Assembly (NCBI GenBank): GCA_041395205.1
Contig: JAWLAZ010000001.1
Coordinates: 992,001 to 1,056,000 of the forward strand
Origin: JAHEFU01 sp041395205
GTDB taxonomy: Bacteria > 4484-113 > JAFGCY01
Direction of reading: 5' to 3'
Length of the DNA stretch: 64,000 bases
The position numbers and the translations under genes were made by a program. Positions 14,211-24,067 of this stretch are shown here, one piece after another. Under the pieces are notes generated by a model that did not search any database, was not told where the DNA came from, and was given only the letters and a program-made list of their open reading frames with translations. Position 1 is the stretch's first letter; every line of letters begins with the position of its first letter.

Positions 14211-14651
14211 TCAGGGCCAGCCCTGCAGTTCGATGCTCCGTTCGACGGACAGCACCGTCCCATTCAGACGCAGGAGCAGGATCCAGGCCCGGCCGGCCGG
14301 CAGCTTCGCGCCATCCGGCAGATCCAGGCCATATTCGAAGTCGCCACTCTCCCGGCCCTCATCCGTCAGGTAGTCCCCGCCGAGGTACACGCCCCCGGCT
14401 TCGCGGATGGCGCTGAAGTAGGGTGTGCTGTCCGGGAACTCACCGCTGAAAGCTTCAGCCTCAACGGGCAGCAGCACGAGATCCATACGGTCCGCCAGCG
14501 GCAGCTCCGCCGGACGGCTGCTGTGTGCGCCGAGGCGCAGGCGGGAATCGCTGAGCTGCGGTTCGGAGTATTCAAGGCTGGCCGGACGCTGACAGCCCGC
14601 CAGCAGCAGGCAGCAGAGAAGCATGATCCGGTGCGGGCCGGGCATATGCAT
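14211..14651 (-). CDS. Predicted lipoprotein of unknown function
   Basis: The 146-residue product has a signal peptide with a lipobox (CCLLLAGC, Cys near residue 20). After it comes a short globular domain with VYLGGDYLTDEGRESGDFEYG and a final beta strand region. I recognise no family. It starts 5 nt after the stop of the gene at 14657-15022, and the two are probably co-transcribed. Composition matches the neighbours. Confidence 0.75.
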   Translation of the reverse strand: MHMPGPHRIMLLCCLLLAGCQRPASLEYSEPQLSDSRLRLGAHSSRPAELPLADRMDLVLLPVEAEAFSGEFPDSTPYFSAIREAGGVYLGGDYLTDEGRESGDFEYGLDLPDGAKLPAGRAWILLLRLNGTVLSVERSIELQGWP

Positions 14652-14656
14652 CGGAG

Positions 14657-15022
14657 TCAGTTGGCGAGCTGTTCGAAGGTATTGACCCCCGTGCTGCCAT
14701 CCTGCCAGGTGAAATGCTCCACGAGGCGCAGGCGGCCGTCGGGCAGCTGGCCGATCTCGGCATGCGAGCGCCCGCCGCAGACCGTGCCGTTGTCATTCAT
14801 CTGGCAGTAGCTGAATTCCAGGCGGCTGCCGCTGCAGCGGCCCACGAGGTAGCCGCGCTGCACACTGCCCCCGCTGTATTCGGCGGTCACGAGTTCCTCT
14901 TTCTGGCTGAAGCTGAAGACCGTATCGGCGTTGACCACGCCCTTGGGGTCGGTGCTGACGGGACTCATCCGGATCCCGTCGAGCTGGCTGAAACAGCCGT
15001 CTTCACTGAGCAAGGCGCACAT
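14657..15022 (-). CDS. Small protein of the family annotated as 'N-acetylglutamate synthase'
   Basis: The 121-residue product has the pattern VFSFSQKEELVTAEYSGGSVQRGYLVG, a YCQMNDNG stretch and LPDGRLRLVEHFTWQDG. This resembles a widespread small cytosolic family often labelled N-acetylglutamate synthase without biochemical support; real synthases are GNAT enzymes and this is not one. It is probably a small beta-barrel-like binding protein. It is followed directly by the lipoprotein gene 14211-14651. Confidence 0.7.
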   Translation of the reverse strand: MCALLSEDGCFSQLDGIRMSPVSTDPKGVVNADTVFSFSQKEELVTAEYSGGSVQRGYLVGRCSGSRLEFSYCQMNDNGTVCGGRSHAEIGQLPDGRLRLVEHFTWQDGSTGVNTFEQLAN

Positions 15023-15113
15023 GCAATCCTCCGCAGGATAACCTGCCCGCCATGCGGGCGCGAATGATTATAGGGCTCCCGGGAGAGCCGTCCGCTGCCG
15101 GGGCGGGCCTGTG

Positions 15114-15728
15114 CTAGAAGTACCAGGGCAGGAGGATGTCCTCCTCGGGAATCAGGTCATCCTCGAGATAGGTGATCCAGAGCTGCTCAACGGTGGCATC
15201 CAGCGAACTGTCCAGGTCAGCGATATTGCCGACGAGGAAGCTCGTGCTGTAGTAGGTATTGCCGACGTAGGTCAGGTAGTTGATCATCGTCGCACCATCA
15301 TCATCCGCGACCACGAAGCGGTCCCAGACCCGGTCGAGGACCTCCACGCCGTCCACCTCATACATCAGGTAGGGGAAGTCAGCCTGCACATTAGTGAAGA
15401 ACTGATCGAAGTAGTAGCCGTAATCCTCTTCCGTAATCGCTCCGTCCACGTCCAGTGCGCCGAACATCATCATGTTGAAGGGACGCTCGATATCCTCGAT
15501 GATCCAGATCAGCGGATAGTTCATCGGGTCATCCTCGCTGCTGATCCCGAGATCCTCCGGGTCGTAGTAGGTCCCGCCCTCGGGCAGGAAGACCGTCAGG
15601 CCCCAGATGTCGTTCGTGAAGATGTCGTAGGTGACCGCACGGGTCTCCTCCACGGCCGGTCCCTGCGCACGGGCCGGGACGCAAAACAGGAGCAGCAGGG
15701 CTGCGATGATGGTCAGGTGTCTGTACAT
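15114..15728 (-). CDS. Secreted acidic protein of unknown function
   Basis: The 204-residue product has a clear signal peptide (IIAALLLLFCVPARA, cleavage after ARA near residue 21) and an acidic mature part with many Asp, Glu and Tyr residues. AAGGAGAC before the ATG supports the start. No family is recognised; the layout of VEETRAVTYDIFTNDIWGL and later YNYPLIW-like strands suggests a small beta-rich domain. A TAGAAT box inside the palindrome at 15741-15755 is the probable promoter element. It is divergent from the aldo/keto reductase. Confidence 0.75.
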   Translation of the reverse strand: MYRHLTIIAALLLLFCVPARAQGPAVEETRAVTYDIFTNDIWGLTVFLPEGGTYYDPEDLGISSEDDPMNYPLIWIIEDIERPFNMMMFGALDVDGAITEEDYGYYFDQFFTNVQADFPYLMYEVDGVEVLDRVWDRFVVADDDGATMINYLTYVGNTYYSTSFLVGNIADLDSSLDATVEQLWITYLEDDLIPEEDILLPWYF

Positions 15729-15740
15729 GGATGTCTCCTT

Positions 15741-15755
15741 GCCTAGATTCTAGGC
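15741..15755. promoter_or_regulatory. Perfect palindrome between divergent genes
   Basis: GCCTAGATTCTAGGC is a 7+1+7 inverted repeat lying 12 nt upstream of the 15728 start codon on one side and 57 nt from the aldo/keto reductase start on the other. On the minus strand it contains TAGAAT, a likely -10 box. It may be an operator controlling one or both genes. Confidence 0.45.
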
Positions 15756-15812
15756 CATTCCTTCCATCGGCGCGATTGGCTTTTGCTACAGTCATGCCTA
15801 CAAGGAGCTGAC

Positions 15813-16787
15813 ATGGAAACTCGCAGGATCGGAAAACTTGATGTCTCAGTGATCGGGCTGGGCTGCAACAACTTCGGCGGCCGGCTGGACGCCGCGCAGA
15901 CGAATGAAGTGGTCAGTGCGGCACTGGACAGCGGGATCAACCTGCTGGACACGGCGGATATCTACGGAGCGACGCTGAGCGAGGAATACCTCGGCCTGGC
16001 ACTGCGGGGCCGGCGCGAGCGGGCGATCGTGGCCACCAAGTTCGGGATGCGGGTTGACGATGAGCGCCAGGGGGCTGCGCCGCAGTATGTGCGGCGGGCC
16101 TGCGAGGACAGCCTGCAGCGCCTCGGGATCGAGACGATCGACCTCTACTGGCTGCACCAGCCGGATCCCTCCGTGCCGATCAGCGACACGCTGGGCGCAC
16201 TGCATGAACTGGTGCAGCAGGGCAAGCTGCGGGAGATCGCCTGCAGCAATTTCTCCGCAGCCCAGCTGCGCGAGGCCCGCAGTGCAGCGGATCAACTCAA
16301 TGGGCCGGCCTTTGCCGCCGTGCAGAATGAATACAGCATGTTCGTGCGTGAGCCGGAGGGCGAGATCCCGGCGGATGACGGAGCAGTTGAGCGGGAGAGT
16401 ACCGACAAACGCGGCGTGCTACGGCAGTGCGCACAGCTAGGGATCGGCTTCGTGCCCTACTTCCCGCTGGCCAGCGGCCTGCTGACGGGCAAGTACCATG
16501 CCGGCCAGCCCGCGCCGGAGGGCACGCGCCTGAGCAGCACGGGGGCCTGGCAGCGCTTCGGCGGGGATGAGCGGATCGCCACGGTGGAGAAGCTGCGCGG
16601 CTGGTGTGCGGATCAGGGCATCACACTGCTGGAGCTGGCGCATGGCTGGCTGCTGAGACACGACTGCGTGGCCAGCGTGATCAGCGGTGCCACGAAGCCC
16701 GGGCAGGCAGTCGCGAATGCCGCAGCCGGGGCCTGGCGGGCGAGTGAATCCCAGCTGCAGGAGCTGGAGGAGATCCTCGCCGGATAG
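15813..16787 (+). CDS. Aldo/keto reductase
   Basis: The 324-residue cytosolic TIM-barrel oxidoreductase is probably NADPH-dependent. Catalytic tetrad residues are visible: Asp and Tyr in LLDTADIYG, Lys in VATKFGM, and His in YWLHQPDPSVP. The C-terminal VISGATKPGQ binds cofactor phosphate. The start at 15813 follows AAGGAGCTGAC; the longer frame to 15783 lacks a ribosome site. It resembles the YajO/Tas-type branch but the substrate cannot be assigned. It stands alone between a divergent gene and the first large lipoprotein. Confidence 0.93.
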   Translation: METRRIGKLDVSVIGLGCNNFGGRLDAAQTNEVVSAALDSGINLLDTADIYGATLSEEYLGLALRGRRERAIVATKFGMRVDDERQGAAPQYVRRACEDSLQRLGIETIDLYWLHQPDPSVPISDTLGALHELVQQGKLREIACSNFSAAQLREARSAADQLNGPAFAAVQNEYSMFVREPEGEIPADDGAVERESTDKRGVLRQCAQLGIGFVPYFPLASGLLTGKYHAGQPAPEGTRLSSTGAWQRFGGDERIATVEKLRGWCADQGITLLELAHGWLLRHDCVASVISGATKPGQAVANAAAGAWRASESQLQELEEILAG

Positions 16788-16850
16788 CTTTGATTTGCGC
16801 CCACCGCGGGTTTAAGGCAGAATTAACCAAGCCCGCAGCGGAGCGCATTC

Positions 16851-19121
16851 ATGATTCAAGCAAGACTGATCAACCTACTGCCTGGCCTGCTGATCGCCAT
16901 TTTCATCAGCAGCTGTGCACGGGGCGGCTCCGGTGAAGCCGTGCTGCAGGCCGTCCAGCCTGCTGAGAGCTGGCAACTGCCTGATGTATTCAGCGCGGAC
17001 CCGGTGCGTGATGCATCGGTGACCTATACGCATTCGGTCGCCGGTTTCCAGTGTGAGCTGAGTTCCGGCGGCACAATCAAGGATGAATACAAGCTGGCCC
17101 TGGACGGCGGCGGGGCTCCGGCCTGGGGCATCGCGCGCTTCAACGGACTTCCGGCTGAAGCAACGGATTACATCCAGGCCCGTATGAACATCAGTGACGT
17201 GCTGCTGGGCGAAAGCTACTACCGGCTGCTGGCGGATTTCGAAAGCGGGCGCTGGGACGTGCAGGAAGTGACTCCGGCGACGACGGCGGCGGGGATCAAC
17301 ATCCTCGCGGGCTTTGAGCCGGCCCGGCACATCAGCCCGAATGGCAACACCTACGTCGGCCTGCTGACGGCCGCGCCGACGGTCACGCTTGACATCATCT
17401 TCTTTGACATCAGCGTGGCGGTCCAGCCGCCCCAGAACCTGCAGGCCAGCGGCAGCGAGAATGGCGACAGCATCCAGCTCAGCTGGGAACTGCCGGAACT
17501 GTGGGACAGCTACAGCCTGTATGTGCGGCTGACCGGCGAAACTGACGACGACTGGCAGCTGCTGCTGCAGGGCAGCGTGGAACTGTTGGGCTACACGCAT
17601 GACTTCGGGGACTTCGTGCTGCCCTGCCAGTACGGCGTGGACTACGACTACCAGCTGACGGTGACGGTTGCCGGTGAGGAGTCAGCGCCCAGCAATGTCG
17701 CCAGCGCCCGGCGCGAGCTGCCGGCGCCGGAGCTGCGGGTCTCCCAGGGTCTGTACCGCGGCTTCATCCTCAGTGTCTGGCATATGCCTGCAGGCACCGG
17801 GCCGCTGGATTACGACATCTACCGCGACGGCGTACTGCGCCAGGCGGACATGAACTTCATCCTGCCGGACGGCGGGACATTCGCGGATTTCGATCCGGCT
17901 GCCAACGACGGGGAATTCCACTCCTACTACGTGATTGCCAAGGGACCTGAGGGCAACAGCCCGCCGAGCCAGACGGTGGATGGCTACGCGGCGATCGTGG
18001 ACGTGCAGCGGCTGGTGTCCTTTGACAGCCTGCATGATCCGCATGCGGATGTGTTCTTCACTGCGGGATTCAGCTCGCAGCCGGTGATTGCCTACTACAA
18101 CGAGGCACCGAGGAAGCTGGTCTATCACAGGTACGATCATGACAATCCGAGCTTCGGCGCGAATGTGGCTGATGCGGAGATCACGGTGGACATCAGCTGC
18201 CAGTCGGACTTCAACCGGCCCTGGATCGCCTACAACAACCAGGACAGCGGGATCAAGGCCCAGGGCCTGTGGATCGCCCGCGGCCAGGATGACAGCCCGG
18301 GCAGCGGGGAGTGGGACAACTACCTGCTCTATCCGGGCGAGATCGCCGGCAGGCGGGTCAGCATGGCATTTGTCAACGGACAGCTGGCGGTGGTGTTCAC
18401 CGTGCGCGTGGACCTCACGCATTACGATGTCAAGTTCGCCTATGCACTGAACAGCGACCCGCAGTCCGAGCTGGACTGGAAGGTCAAGGACCTGCTGGCC
18501 CCGGGCCAGAGCAGCTTCCCGGACGTGATGATGCTCAGGGAGCAGGACGGCCTGCCGCTCGTCGCCATGACCCGCCAGGATGCGCTGCGGGTGCTGCGCG
18601 GCAAGAACGGCGCTCCGACTGATGAGGCGGGCTGGGACAACAACAACGTAGACCTGAGCCTGGCTGGCCACATTGACCTCGACATGCTGCTCAATGACGG
18701 GATAGTCAGCATCTCGGTGGGCGGCTGCCAGGTGGAGGGTACGGGCGACCTGCGCTTCTACCGCTGCACCGGCACGGACCCGATCGCTGATCCATATGAA
18801 AGCTGGGTGATCCGCAGCTACGACGACGAGAATGCGGAGATGACCGATCTCTACTACCGCGACGGCATCCCGATCATCAACGTGCCGCATGGCGTGTTCT
18901 CCTCCGCCACCACCTTCGTGCTGGAGGGCGTGGACGAATACCTGCTGGAAGGCAACTGGTGGAGCTACTACTACGACGGTTTTGACAGCAGCGTGAATGT
19001 GCGCTACTTCTCGCGGATGTTCGGCGATGGACCCGTCTACCGCACGGCCTACATGCGCAGCTGGGACAATGGTGGCAACACGGACTGGGGGATCTACGTG
19101 GCGACGAACACGCCGAAGTAG
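16851..19121 (+). CDS. Large secreted lipoprotein with RW module and Fn3-like domains (family A)
   Basis: The 756-residue product has a lipobox signal (LLIAIFISSC, Cys near residue 22). Residues of about 80-195 form the N-terminal module shared with four other lipoproteins here (WGIARFNGL ... YYRLLADFESGRWDV). Fn3-like strands follow (PPQNLQASGS, IQLSWELPELW). The C-terminal half resembles repeated propeller blades and includes WIAYNNQDSG and GLWIARGQ. It is a paralog of the genes at 48543 and 53335. Probably anchored to the outer membrane and exposed; substrate unknown. Confidence 0.8.
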   Translation: MIQARLINLLPGLLIAIFISSCARGGSGEAVLQAVQPAESWQLPDVFSADPVRDASVTYTHSVAGFQCELSSGGTIKDEYKLALDGGGAPAWGIARFNGLPAEATDYIQARMNISDVLLGESYYRLLADFESGRWDVQEVTPATTAAGINILAGFEPARHISPNGNTYVGLLTAAPTVTLDIIFFDISVAVQPPQNLQASGSENGDSIQLSWELPELWDSYSLYVRLTGETDDDWQLLLQGSVELLGYTHDFGDFVLPCQYGVDYDYQLTVTVAGEESAPSNVASARRELPAPELRVSQGLYRGFILSVWHMPAGTGPLDYDIYRDGVLRQADMNFILPDGGTFADFDPAANDGEFHSYYVIAKGPEGNSPPSQTVDGYAAIVDVQRLVSFDSLHDPHADVFFTAGFSSQPVIAYYNEAPRKLVYHRYDHDNPSFGANVADAEITVDISCQSDFNRPWIAYNNQDSGIKAQGLWIARGQDDSPGSGEWDNYLLYPGEIAGRRVSMAFVNGQLAVVFTVRVDLTHYDVKFAYALNSDPQSELDWKVKDLLAPGQSSFPDVMMLREQDGLPLVAMTRQDALRVLRGKNGAPTDEAGWDNNNVDLSLAGHIDLDMLLNDGIVSISVGGCQVEGTGDLRFYRCTGTDPIADPYESWVIRSYDDENAEMTDLYYRDGIPIINVPHGVFSSATTFVLEGVDEYLLEGNWWSYYYDGFDSSVNVRYFSRMFGDGPVYRTAYMRSWDNGGNTDWGIYVATNTPK

Positions 19122-19224
19122 TGGAGGAGGCCAGGCTGTCAGCCTGGCAGTGGGCAGTAGTCAGTGGGCAGTAGGCAGAAGTGAAACTGCCCATGTGCTT
19201 GGCGGAATGGCTTACGATAGTTGC

Positions 19225-20019
19225 ATGCGCCGAATACAGGATCTTTCCAACGGGGAACTGCTTGAACGCCTGCTGGCGGTAGGACGGGAGGAATTGGCGG
19301 AAACCATGCTGCAGCTTGCCCGGCAGCACCCCAGGAATGCTCGGATCGTCCAGCAACTGCTGACAATTCATGATGCCGCCTACATGGCTCAGTTACCGGA
19401 CGAAGAACCCATCCCCGCGAGGCCATCGGGTGTATCCGACCTGGCGTATGCGGACCAGGTCGCAGCTGCGCTGAATGAGCAATCCGGCCTGATCAGCGAC
19501 GAGGACCAGCCTGCATTCCGGGCAGGCCTGGCCGGCGTGCTGGATTTGCTGGAGGGGGAACAGCGGCAGCCGGAGGAAGCGCTGGCGATTGCCTGGCGGA
19601 TTGAGTGCAGTGCTGACAATCTGCGCGGGCGCAGCGCGGCGCGCTGGCCGGAGGTAGGCGCGCTTGTCTGCAGCAGGAGCCGTGAGGTCCAGGCAGCCCT
19701 GCTGCGCCGCATTGGCGACATGCAGCTCGTGCAGGAAGCCCTGTTTGAGCGGTTCATGGCCCTGGATGGCGTACCCGATGATGAACTGGAGAAACTCGCC
19801 GGAGAGCTACTGCCGGAGGCGGAGCTTGCCGGACTGATTGAGGATCTGTTGTCAGACGTCCGGCTTTCCGGGAATCCGCTGTCAGGCGCGGCAATGCTTT
19901 TGTCAGTAGCCGGCCTGGCGGCCCGACTTCCTGATCCGGAGCTGTACCTGGAGCTGCGCGAGGAGCTGGAGGAATTCGGGGCTGAGCTGCCGGAGGATCC
20001 GGCACTGTACAGCAGCTGA
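19225..20019 (+). CDS. Helical protein related to the DUF6880 protein at 55812
   Basis: The 264-residue all-helical soluble protein starts MRRIQDLSNGELLERLLAVG. TACGAT at 19213-19218 lies 6 nt before the ATG, so it is probably leaderless. The longer frame to 18997 reads through the preceding gene and repeats and is rejected. The N-terminal ELLERLLAVGREELAETML parallels KLLALGAERLADELLRL in the DUF6880 protein at 55812. Later acidic helices with leucine spacing suggest HEAT- or TPR-like repeats. Function unknown. Confidence 0.7.
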   Translation: MRRIQDLSNGELLERLLAVGREELAETMLQLARQHPRNARIVQQLLTIHDAAYMAQLPDEEPIPARPSGVSDLAYADQVAAALNEQSGLISDEDQPAFRAGLAGVLDLLEGEQRQPEEALAIAWRIECSADNLRGRSAARWPEVGALVCSRSREVQAALLRRIGDMQLVQEALFERFMALDGVPDDELEKLAGELLPEAELAGLIEDLLSDVRLSGNPLSGAAMLLSVAGLAARLPDPELYLELREELEEFGAELPEDPALYSS

Positions 20020-20504
20020 AAACAGCATGCCCAGGTTGCCGGAGGCTCAAGCACCGGGCTGCTTCGCGGGTGAAGCGTTGTCAATGAAGCATTGTGCCTG
20101 GGGAGGATCGCTGCCAGACTGGCGTCCGGGCACCTTGCCTGGCTTGTGCCAGACCTCCAACGGGCGGCTGAATGCCGCCATGCCTGCGAGCTGAATGCTC
20201 GCGCTCCGGAGTCATCCGCCGCCTCATGCAGGCATTCGGCGGTCTGCAATGCAGATCGAAGCCACGCCTTGGGTGTGACTGATTGTCCGATGCTGTTACA
20301 GATACCCGCCGCAGTTACAGAGGCCAGTTGCCAGACTGGCGTCTGGGCACCGCGCCTGGCTTGTGCCAGACCTCCGCGCCTGGCTTGTGCCAGACCTCCG
20401 CTCCTAACTTGCGCCAGACCTCCGACGGGCGGCTGAATGAACATCAGGCAGCCTGCGACACATCATGCTGCATGGTAGATTGTTAGTGATATCGGGGGAA
20501 ACGG
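20020..20504. repeat. Intergenic hairpin repeats including a 24-bp tandem triplet
   Basis: Three 24-bp units at 20351-20374, 20375-20398 and 20399-20422 each contain CTGGCTTGTGCCAG or a variant, a short hairpin. Related single copies are at 20095-20170, 23675-23740 and 61505-61565, usually followed by gacgggcggctgaa. A relative of the pilT-side repeat is at about 20225-20290. No gene is supported in the 485 bases. Confidence 0.75.
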
Positions 20505-23500
20505 ATGCCCAGACTGAGATTTTTCCTGTTTGTATGCCTGTGTTCGGGGGCGGGGCTGCTGGCCGCCTGCTCCGGTGGACACGGATCACAGCAGCAGCTT
20601 GAAAGCCCTGCTGCTGCCTTGTCTCCGGCAACGGAGGTTCAGCTGGAAACTGCCCTCGCGGAAGTGGCAGCCCTGCAGGTCGGCAGCGATGTCAATGCGG
20701 AGCTGCTGGATGAACTCAAGCGCGAACTGAGCCGCCTGCTCAATGAAAACAGCCCCGACGGGAAGCATATCTCGGCAGTGTTGCCCCAGATCCAGCTCGA
20801 GTTCAATCTGGGACTGCTAGGCTGGTACAGCGAGCTCCCGGGTGACTATGACCAGAACGGTGAAGTCAATGCTTCAGACCTGATTCCACTCAGCAGGAAT
20901 CTCGGCGAGAAGGGCGATTTCCAGAAGGAAGATCTGAAGCATGTTCTGGACGGCGATGGCAATGGCGAGATAAACATCGGCGACGTCGTCGCCGTGGCGC
21001 GCCACTTCGGATCGCGGATCAGCGCATGGAATGTCTACCGCAGTGATGATGCCGCGGATTATCCTGCAGACCCTGCAGGGGCGAACGGTGAAGGGGCGGT
21101 GCTGCTGCAGACAATGGCATTTGTGGCAAGTACGCACCCTGAGAAACGCTATCGCTTCACCATTGGCCCGGCTTATGACCACGGCAGCACTTACTGGGTC
21201 AGGCCGGCTGACGGGCAGCTGGAAGGAAGGGCCAGTACATCCTATACGGCACCTTCGGCCCTGGCCAGCGATGGCGTCTGGTCGATGCAGGGCGGAGATG
21301 CCCAGCGCAGCGGAAGGAGCTCAGTGGCCGGTCCGGCGAGTTCCGCACTGCGCTTCAGCCTCCCCTGTGAGGAAGGTGCGGCGGAAGTGACATTTGCGCC
21401 TGATGGCACTGCCTACGTCCAGCAGGGATCGTTCGGCAGGCTGCTGGCAATGGACAGCAACGGCCGGACTGTGTGGGAGAACTCAGAAAGCAGGCCGGAG
21501 ATGATTCCCCCGGCGGTGGCGAGCGATGGCAATCTCTACACGGCCAGTGATGCCGCTGAACTGATTGTGATTGATTCCAATGGCCGGGAGCAGTACCGTC
21601 ACGATTCCGGAGACATCAACAGCCAGATCTTCCATTCACCGGTCATCGGACCTGACAACCAGATCTACACGCAGTTCAGCGGTGGCAAGACCTTCTCGTT
21701 CAATCCGGACGGAAGTGTGGACTACATCCATGACTTCGGCTGGAATTCCATCAGCGGGCCGACCTGCACCGGCAACGGTGCTGTGATCATCGGCATCGGC
21801 AGGAGTTTCCAGATGCTGGGCAAGCATACCTTCCTGGCATTCGGCCATACCTTTGATGACTATGTGTTCGAAGCTCCGGTAATCGGCCCGGACAGGTCCG
21901 TCTATCACGGCAGTTACCAGGCTGGCACCTTCACGGCACTCAATCATCTGTTGCAGGCGGAGTGGAGTGTGCCCAATCCCGGCGGGTCGGCAACTCCTCC
22001 CGGCATCGCCCCCGATGGCAGCCTGCGCTTTGGCAGCGGCCAGGCAGATGGCAGCGGGCGCCTGCATGCCTACACCGCTGAGGGCACCGAACTCTGGGAA
22101 AGCAGTGTGGCGGCTGCGATTCTGACTTCCCCCGTTGTCGACAGTCTCGGGACGAGCTATGTCTCCAGCGCCGCGGGAGAGGTCCTGGCAATTGACTCGG
22201 ACGGAAATGAACTGTGGTCATTCCAGACGGGCCTGGAACACTCCTTCAGTCTGTCGATTTCACCGGAGGGATACCTCTATGCAGCTGGTCGGGAAGGGGG
22301 ACTGTTCGTCTTCGGTGAACGCATAGCCCCGCGTGACTTCACTGCCAGCGATGGAACCTACCAGGAAGAAGTCCACCTGCAGTGGACCGGCCTGCCTGAT
22401 GCTTCAGGCTATGGCATTGAGTATCGCTCAGCCGATGGCAACAGTCCGCCGGACTGGACCGCGCTATACGAGACAGCCGGCCCGGATGCCACGCAATTCA
22501 GTCATACGCCGGATGCTCCTGCCGGCAACGAGGCAGCGTTTGGCAATCAGTACGACTACCGTGTCCGTGCGCTGTATGCGGGGGCTGACCCCGGTCCCTG
22601 GAGCGACCCCGACAGCGGCAGCATGCAGGAGAGCTGGACGCGCTGGGGCCATGACCTGCGCAACTCCAATCAGGCCCTGGTGGATGGCCCGGATTCAAGC
22701 CACAGGCGCTGGGGCTACAGCGGAGTGACCTTCGCGCACTGCAGTCCGGTGGTGGCCGGCGACGGCACCGTGTATGTCGGCAGCTTCGACAGCTTCTTGT
22801 ATGCACTCAACCCGGATGGCAGCCTGAAGTGGCGCTACCAGACCGGCGACAAGATCGGCTCGACGGCCGCCATCGGCCGGGATGGCACGATCTACTTCGG
22901 AAGTTACGACGGCAGGCTCTATGCACTCAACCCCGATGGCAAGGAAAAATGGTCACGGGGCTACGGCAACTCCATCTCCAGCAGCCCCGTGATCGCCAGA
23001 AATGGCAACATCATCTTCACGGACCGCGGCGATCACGTGAATGCCATGAGCCCCGAGGGGGACTATCTCTGGTCGGTGGATGCGACAGCCATCATCAAGG
23101 GAGCACCGGCAGTCGGGGGCGACGACACGATCTACATCGGCGGACATGACGGGATGCTGACGGCAATCAGCCCGGCAGGTGTGGTGAAATGGGTCTTCGA
23201 TGCCCCGGGCCAGATCATCAATCCTCCCTGCCTTGGAAAAAATGGCAACATATATTTCACCTGCAATGGCGGGCTGTTCGCACTCTCGCCATCCGGAGGG
23301 AAGCTCTGGGAATATGACGGGCCGGGCATCGGCAGTTATGACACGCTCGCGATTGATTCGGCTGACAATGTCTGCCTGCTCAACGGCGGGGAATTCAGCA
23401 GGATCTCGCCGGCAGGCAGCCTGCTGGATCAGCTGCAGCTGACCGGAGCGCCACTTGAACCAGTCAGCTTGGATGCCGCAGGCCGGATATACATGGGAAC

Positions 23501-23654
23501 CTCGACAGGTTACATAAAGGCTTTCAACCCGGATGGCAGCGAGGCCTGGCAGTTCGATATGGAAGGTGAATGCTATGCCACCCCGACGATCGGTCCGGAT
23601 GGCACGCTCTATGTCGGCAGCAAACGCGGATACCTGTACGCCTTCGGGAGCTAG
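20505..23654 (+). CDS. Secreted lipoprotein with dockerin-like module and two PQQ-type beta-propellers
   Basis: The 1049-residue product has a lipobox (GLLAACSGG, Cys near residue 22). Residues 113-170 carry a dockerin-like pair of EF-hand calcium loops (DYDQNGEVNASDL and DGDGNGEINIGDV). They are followed by NVYRSDD, a link motif also found in the 57377 protein. About 240-605 form a PQQ-type beta-propeller, 608-700 an Fn3-like domain, and 700-1049 a second propeller with regular blades such as GTVYVGSFDSFLYALNPDGS. Such proteins usually bind polymers or other proteins at the cell surface. The preceding and following intergenic regions are full of hairpin repeats. Confidence 0.87.
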   Translation: MPRLRFFLFVCLCSGAGLLAACSGGHGSQQQLESPAAALSPATEVQLETALAEVAALQVGSDVNAELLDELKRELSRLLNENSPDGKHISAVLPQIQLEFNLGLLGWYSELPGDYDQNGEVNASDLIPLSRNLGEKGDFQKEDLKHVLDGDGNGEINIGDVVAVARHFGSRISAWNVYRSDDAADYPADPAGANGEGAVLLQTMAFVASTHPEKRYRFTIGPAYDHGSTYWVRPADGQLEGRASTSYTAPSALASDGVWSMQGGDAQRSGRSSVAGPASSALRFSLPCEEGAAEVTFAPDGTAYVQQGSFGRLLAMDSNGRTVWENSESRPEMIPPAVASDGNLYTASDAAELIVIDSNGREQYRHDSGDINSQIFHSPVIGPDNQIYTQFSGGKTFSFNPDGSVDYIHDFGWNSISGPTCTGNGAVIIGIGRSFQMLGKHTFLAFGHTFDDYVFEAPVIGPDRSVYHGSYQAGTFTALNHLLQAEWSVPNPGGSATPPGIAPDGSLRFGSGQADGSGRLHAYTAEGTELWESSVAAAILTSPVVDSLGTSYVSSAAGEVLAIDSDGNELWSFQTGLEHSFSLSISPEGYLYAAGREGGLFVFGERIAPRDFTASDGTYQEEVHLQWTGLPDASGYGIEYRSADGNSPPDWTALYETAGPDATQFSHTPDAPAGNEAAFGNQYDYRVRALYAGADPGPWSDPDSGSMQESWTRWGHDLRNSNQALVDGPDSSHRRWGYSGVTFAHCSPVVAGDGTVYVGSFDSFLYALNPDGSLKWRYQTGDKIGSTAAIGRDGTIYFGSYDGRLYALNPDGKEKWSRGYGNSISSSPVIARNGNIIFTDRGDHVNAMSPEGDYLWSVDATAIIKGAPAVGGDDTIYIGGHDGMLTAISPAGVVKWVFDAPGQIINPPCLGKNGNIYFTCNGGLFALSPSGGKLWEYDGPGIGSYDTLAIDSADNVCLLNGGEFSRISPAGSLLDQLQLTGAPLEPVSLDAAGRIYMGTSTGYIKAFNPDGSEAWQFDMEGECYATPTIGPDGTLYVGSKRGYLYAFGS

Positions 23655-24067
23655 GTGTCAGCGAAAGTTGGTGCCCCGTTGCCAGACTGGCGTCTGGGTA
23701 CCGCGCCTGGCTAGCGCCAGACCTCCGACGGGCGGCTGAAAGCTCGCGCTCCGATCACTTCTCCCACTTCTCCAGCGGCAAGGTGCCGCTGCTACTAATT
23801 CACCGATGCATCTGCAACGAGCAAGGGAAGCACTATCCCGGGCTACTGTGCGAGAAAAGACTGTCGGGCCCTTGGGAGTGAAGTTATTGATGCACATGTG
23901 ACGAGACCGGGAACTCGTTTCCGGCTCGTCGCGCAATCTTAGACCGACGAGTGCTTGCACGAGTCGGCAGATGAAACAGGAAACGCGAGGCGCAAGCCCC
24001 GCGTTTCCCATGCCTTCTCTTCAGAGTGATTGGATATCTGACTGACCAGTCAGCAGCCCCGGGGGCC
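23655..24067. repeat. Convergent intergenic region with repeat copy and hairpins
   Basis: Positions 23684-23740 hold one copy of the CTGGC hairpin repeat family. Around 23945-23964, GAC-GA-GTGC-TT-GCAC-GA-GTC is a hairpin with symmetric GA internal loops. No gene is seen. Confidence 0.6.
23979..24008. terminator. Bidirectional hairpin between convergent genes
   Basis: GGAAACGCG pairs with CGCGTTTCC, and GG/GCC pairs extend it around a cgcaa loop. It lies 60 nt beyond the end of the CAP-domain gene and 325 nt beyond the propeller lipoprotein. No long T tract is present, so efficiency as a terminator is uncertain. Confidence 0.5.

Noticed and set aside
14657..15022. True N-acetylglutamate synthase
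   Set aside because: The protein is 121 residues with no GNAT acetyl-CoA motif; the label used for the family is not supported.
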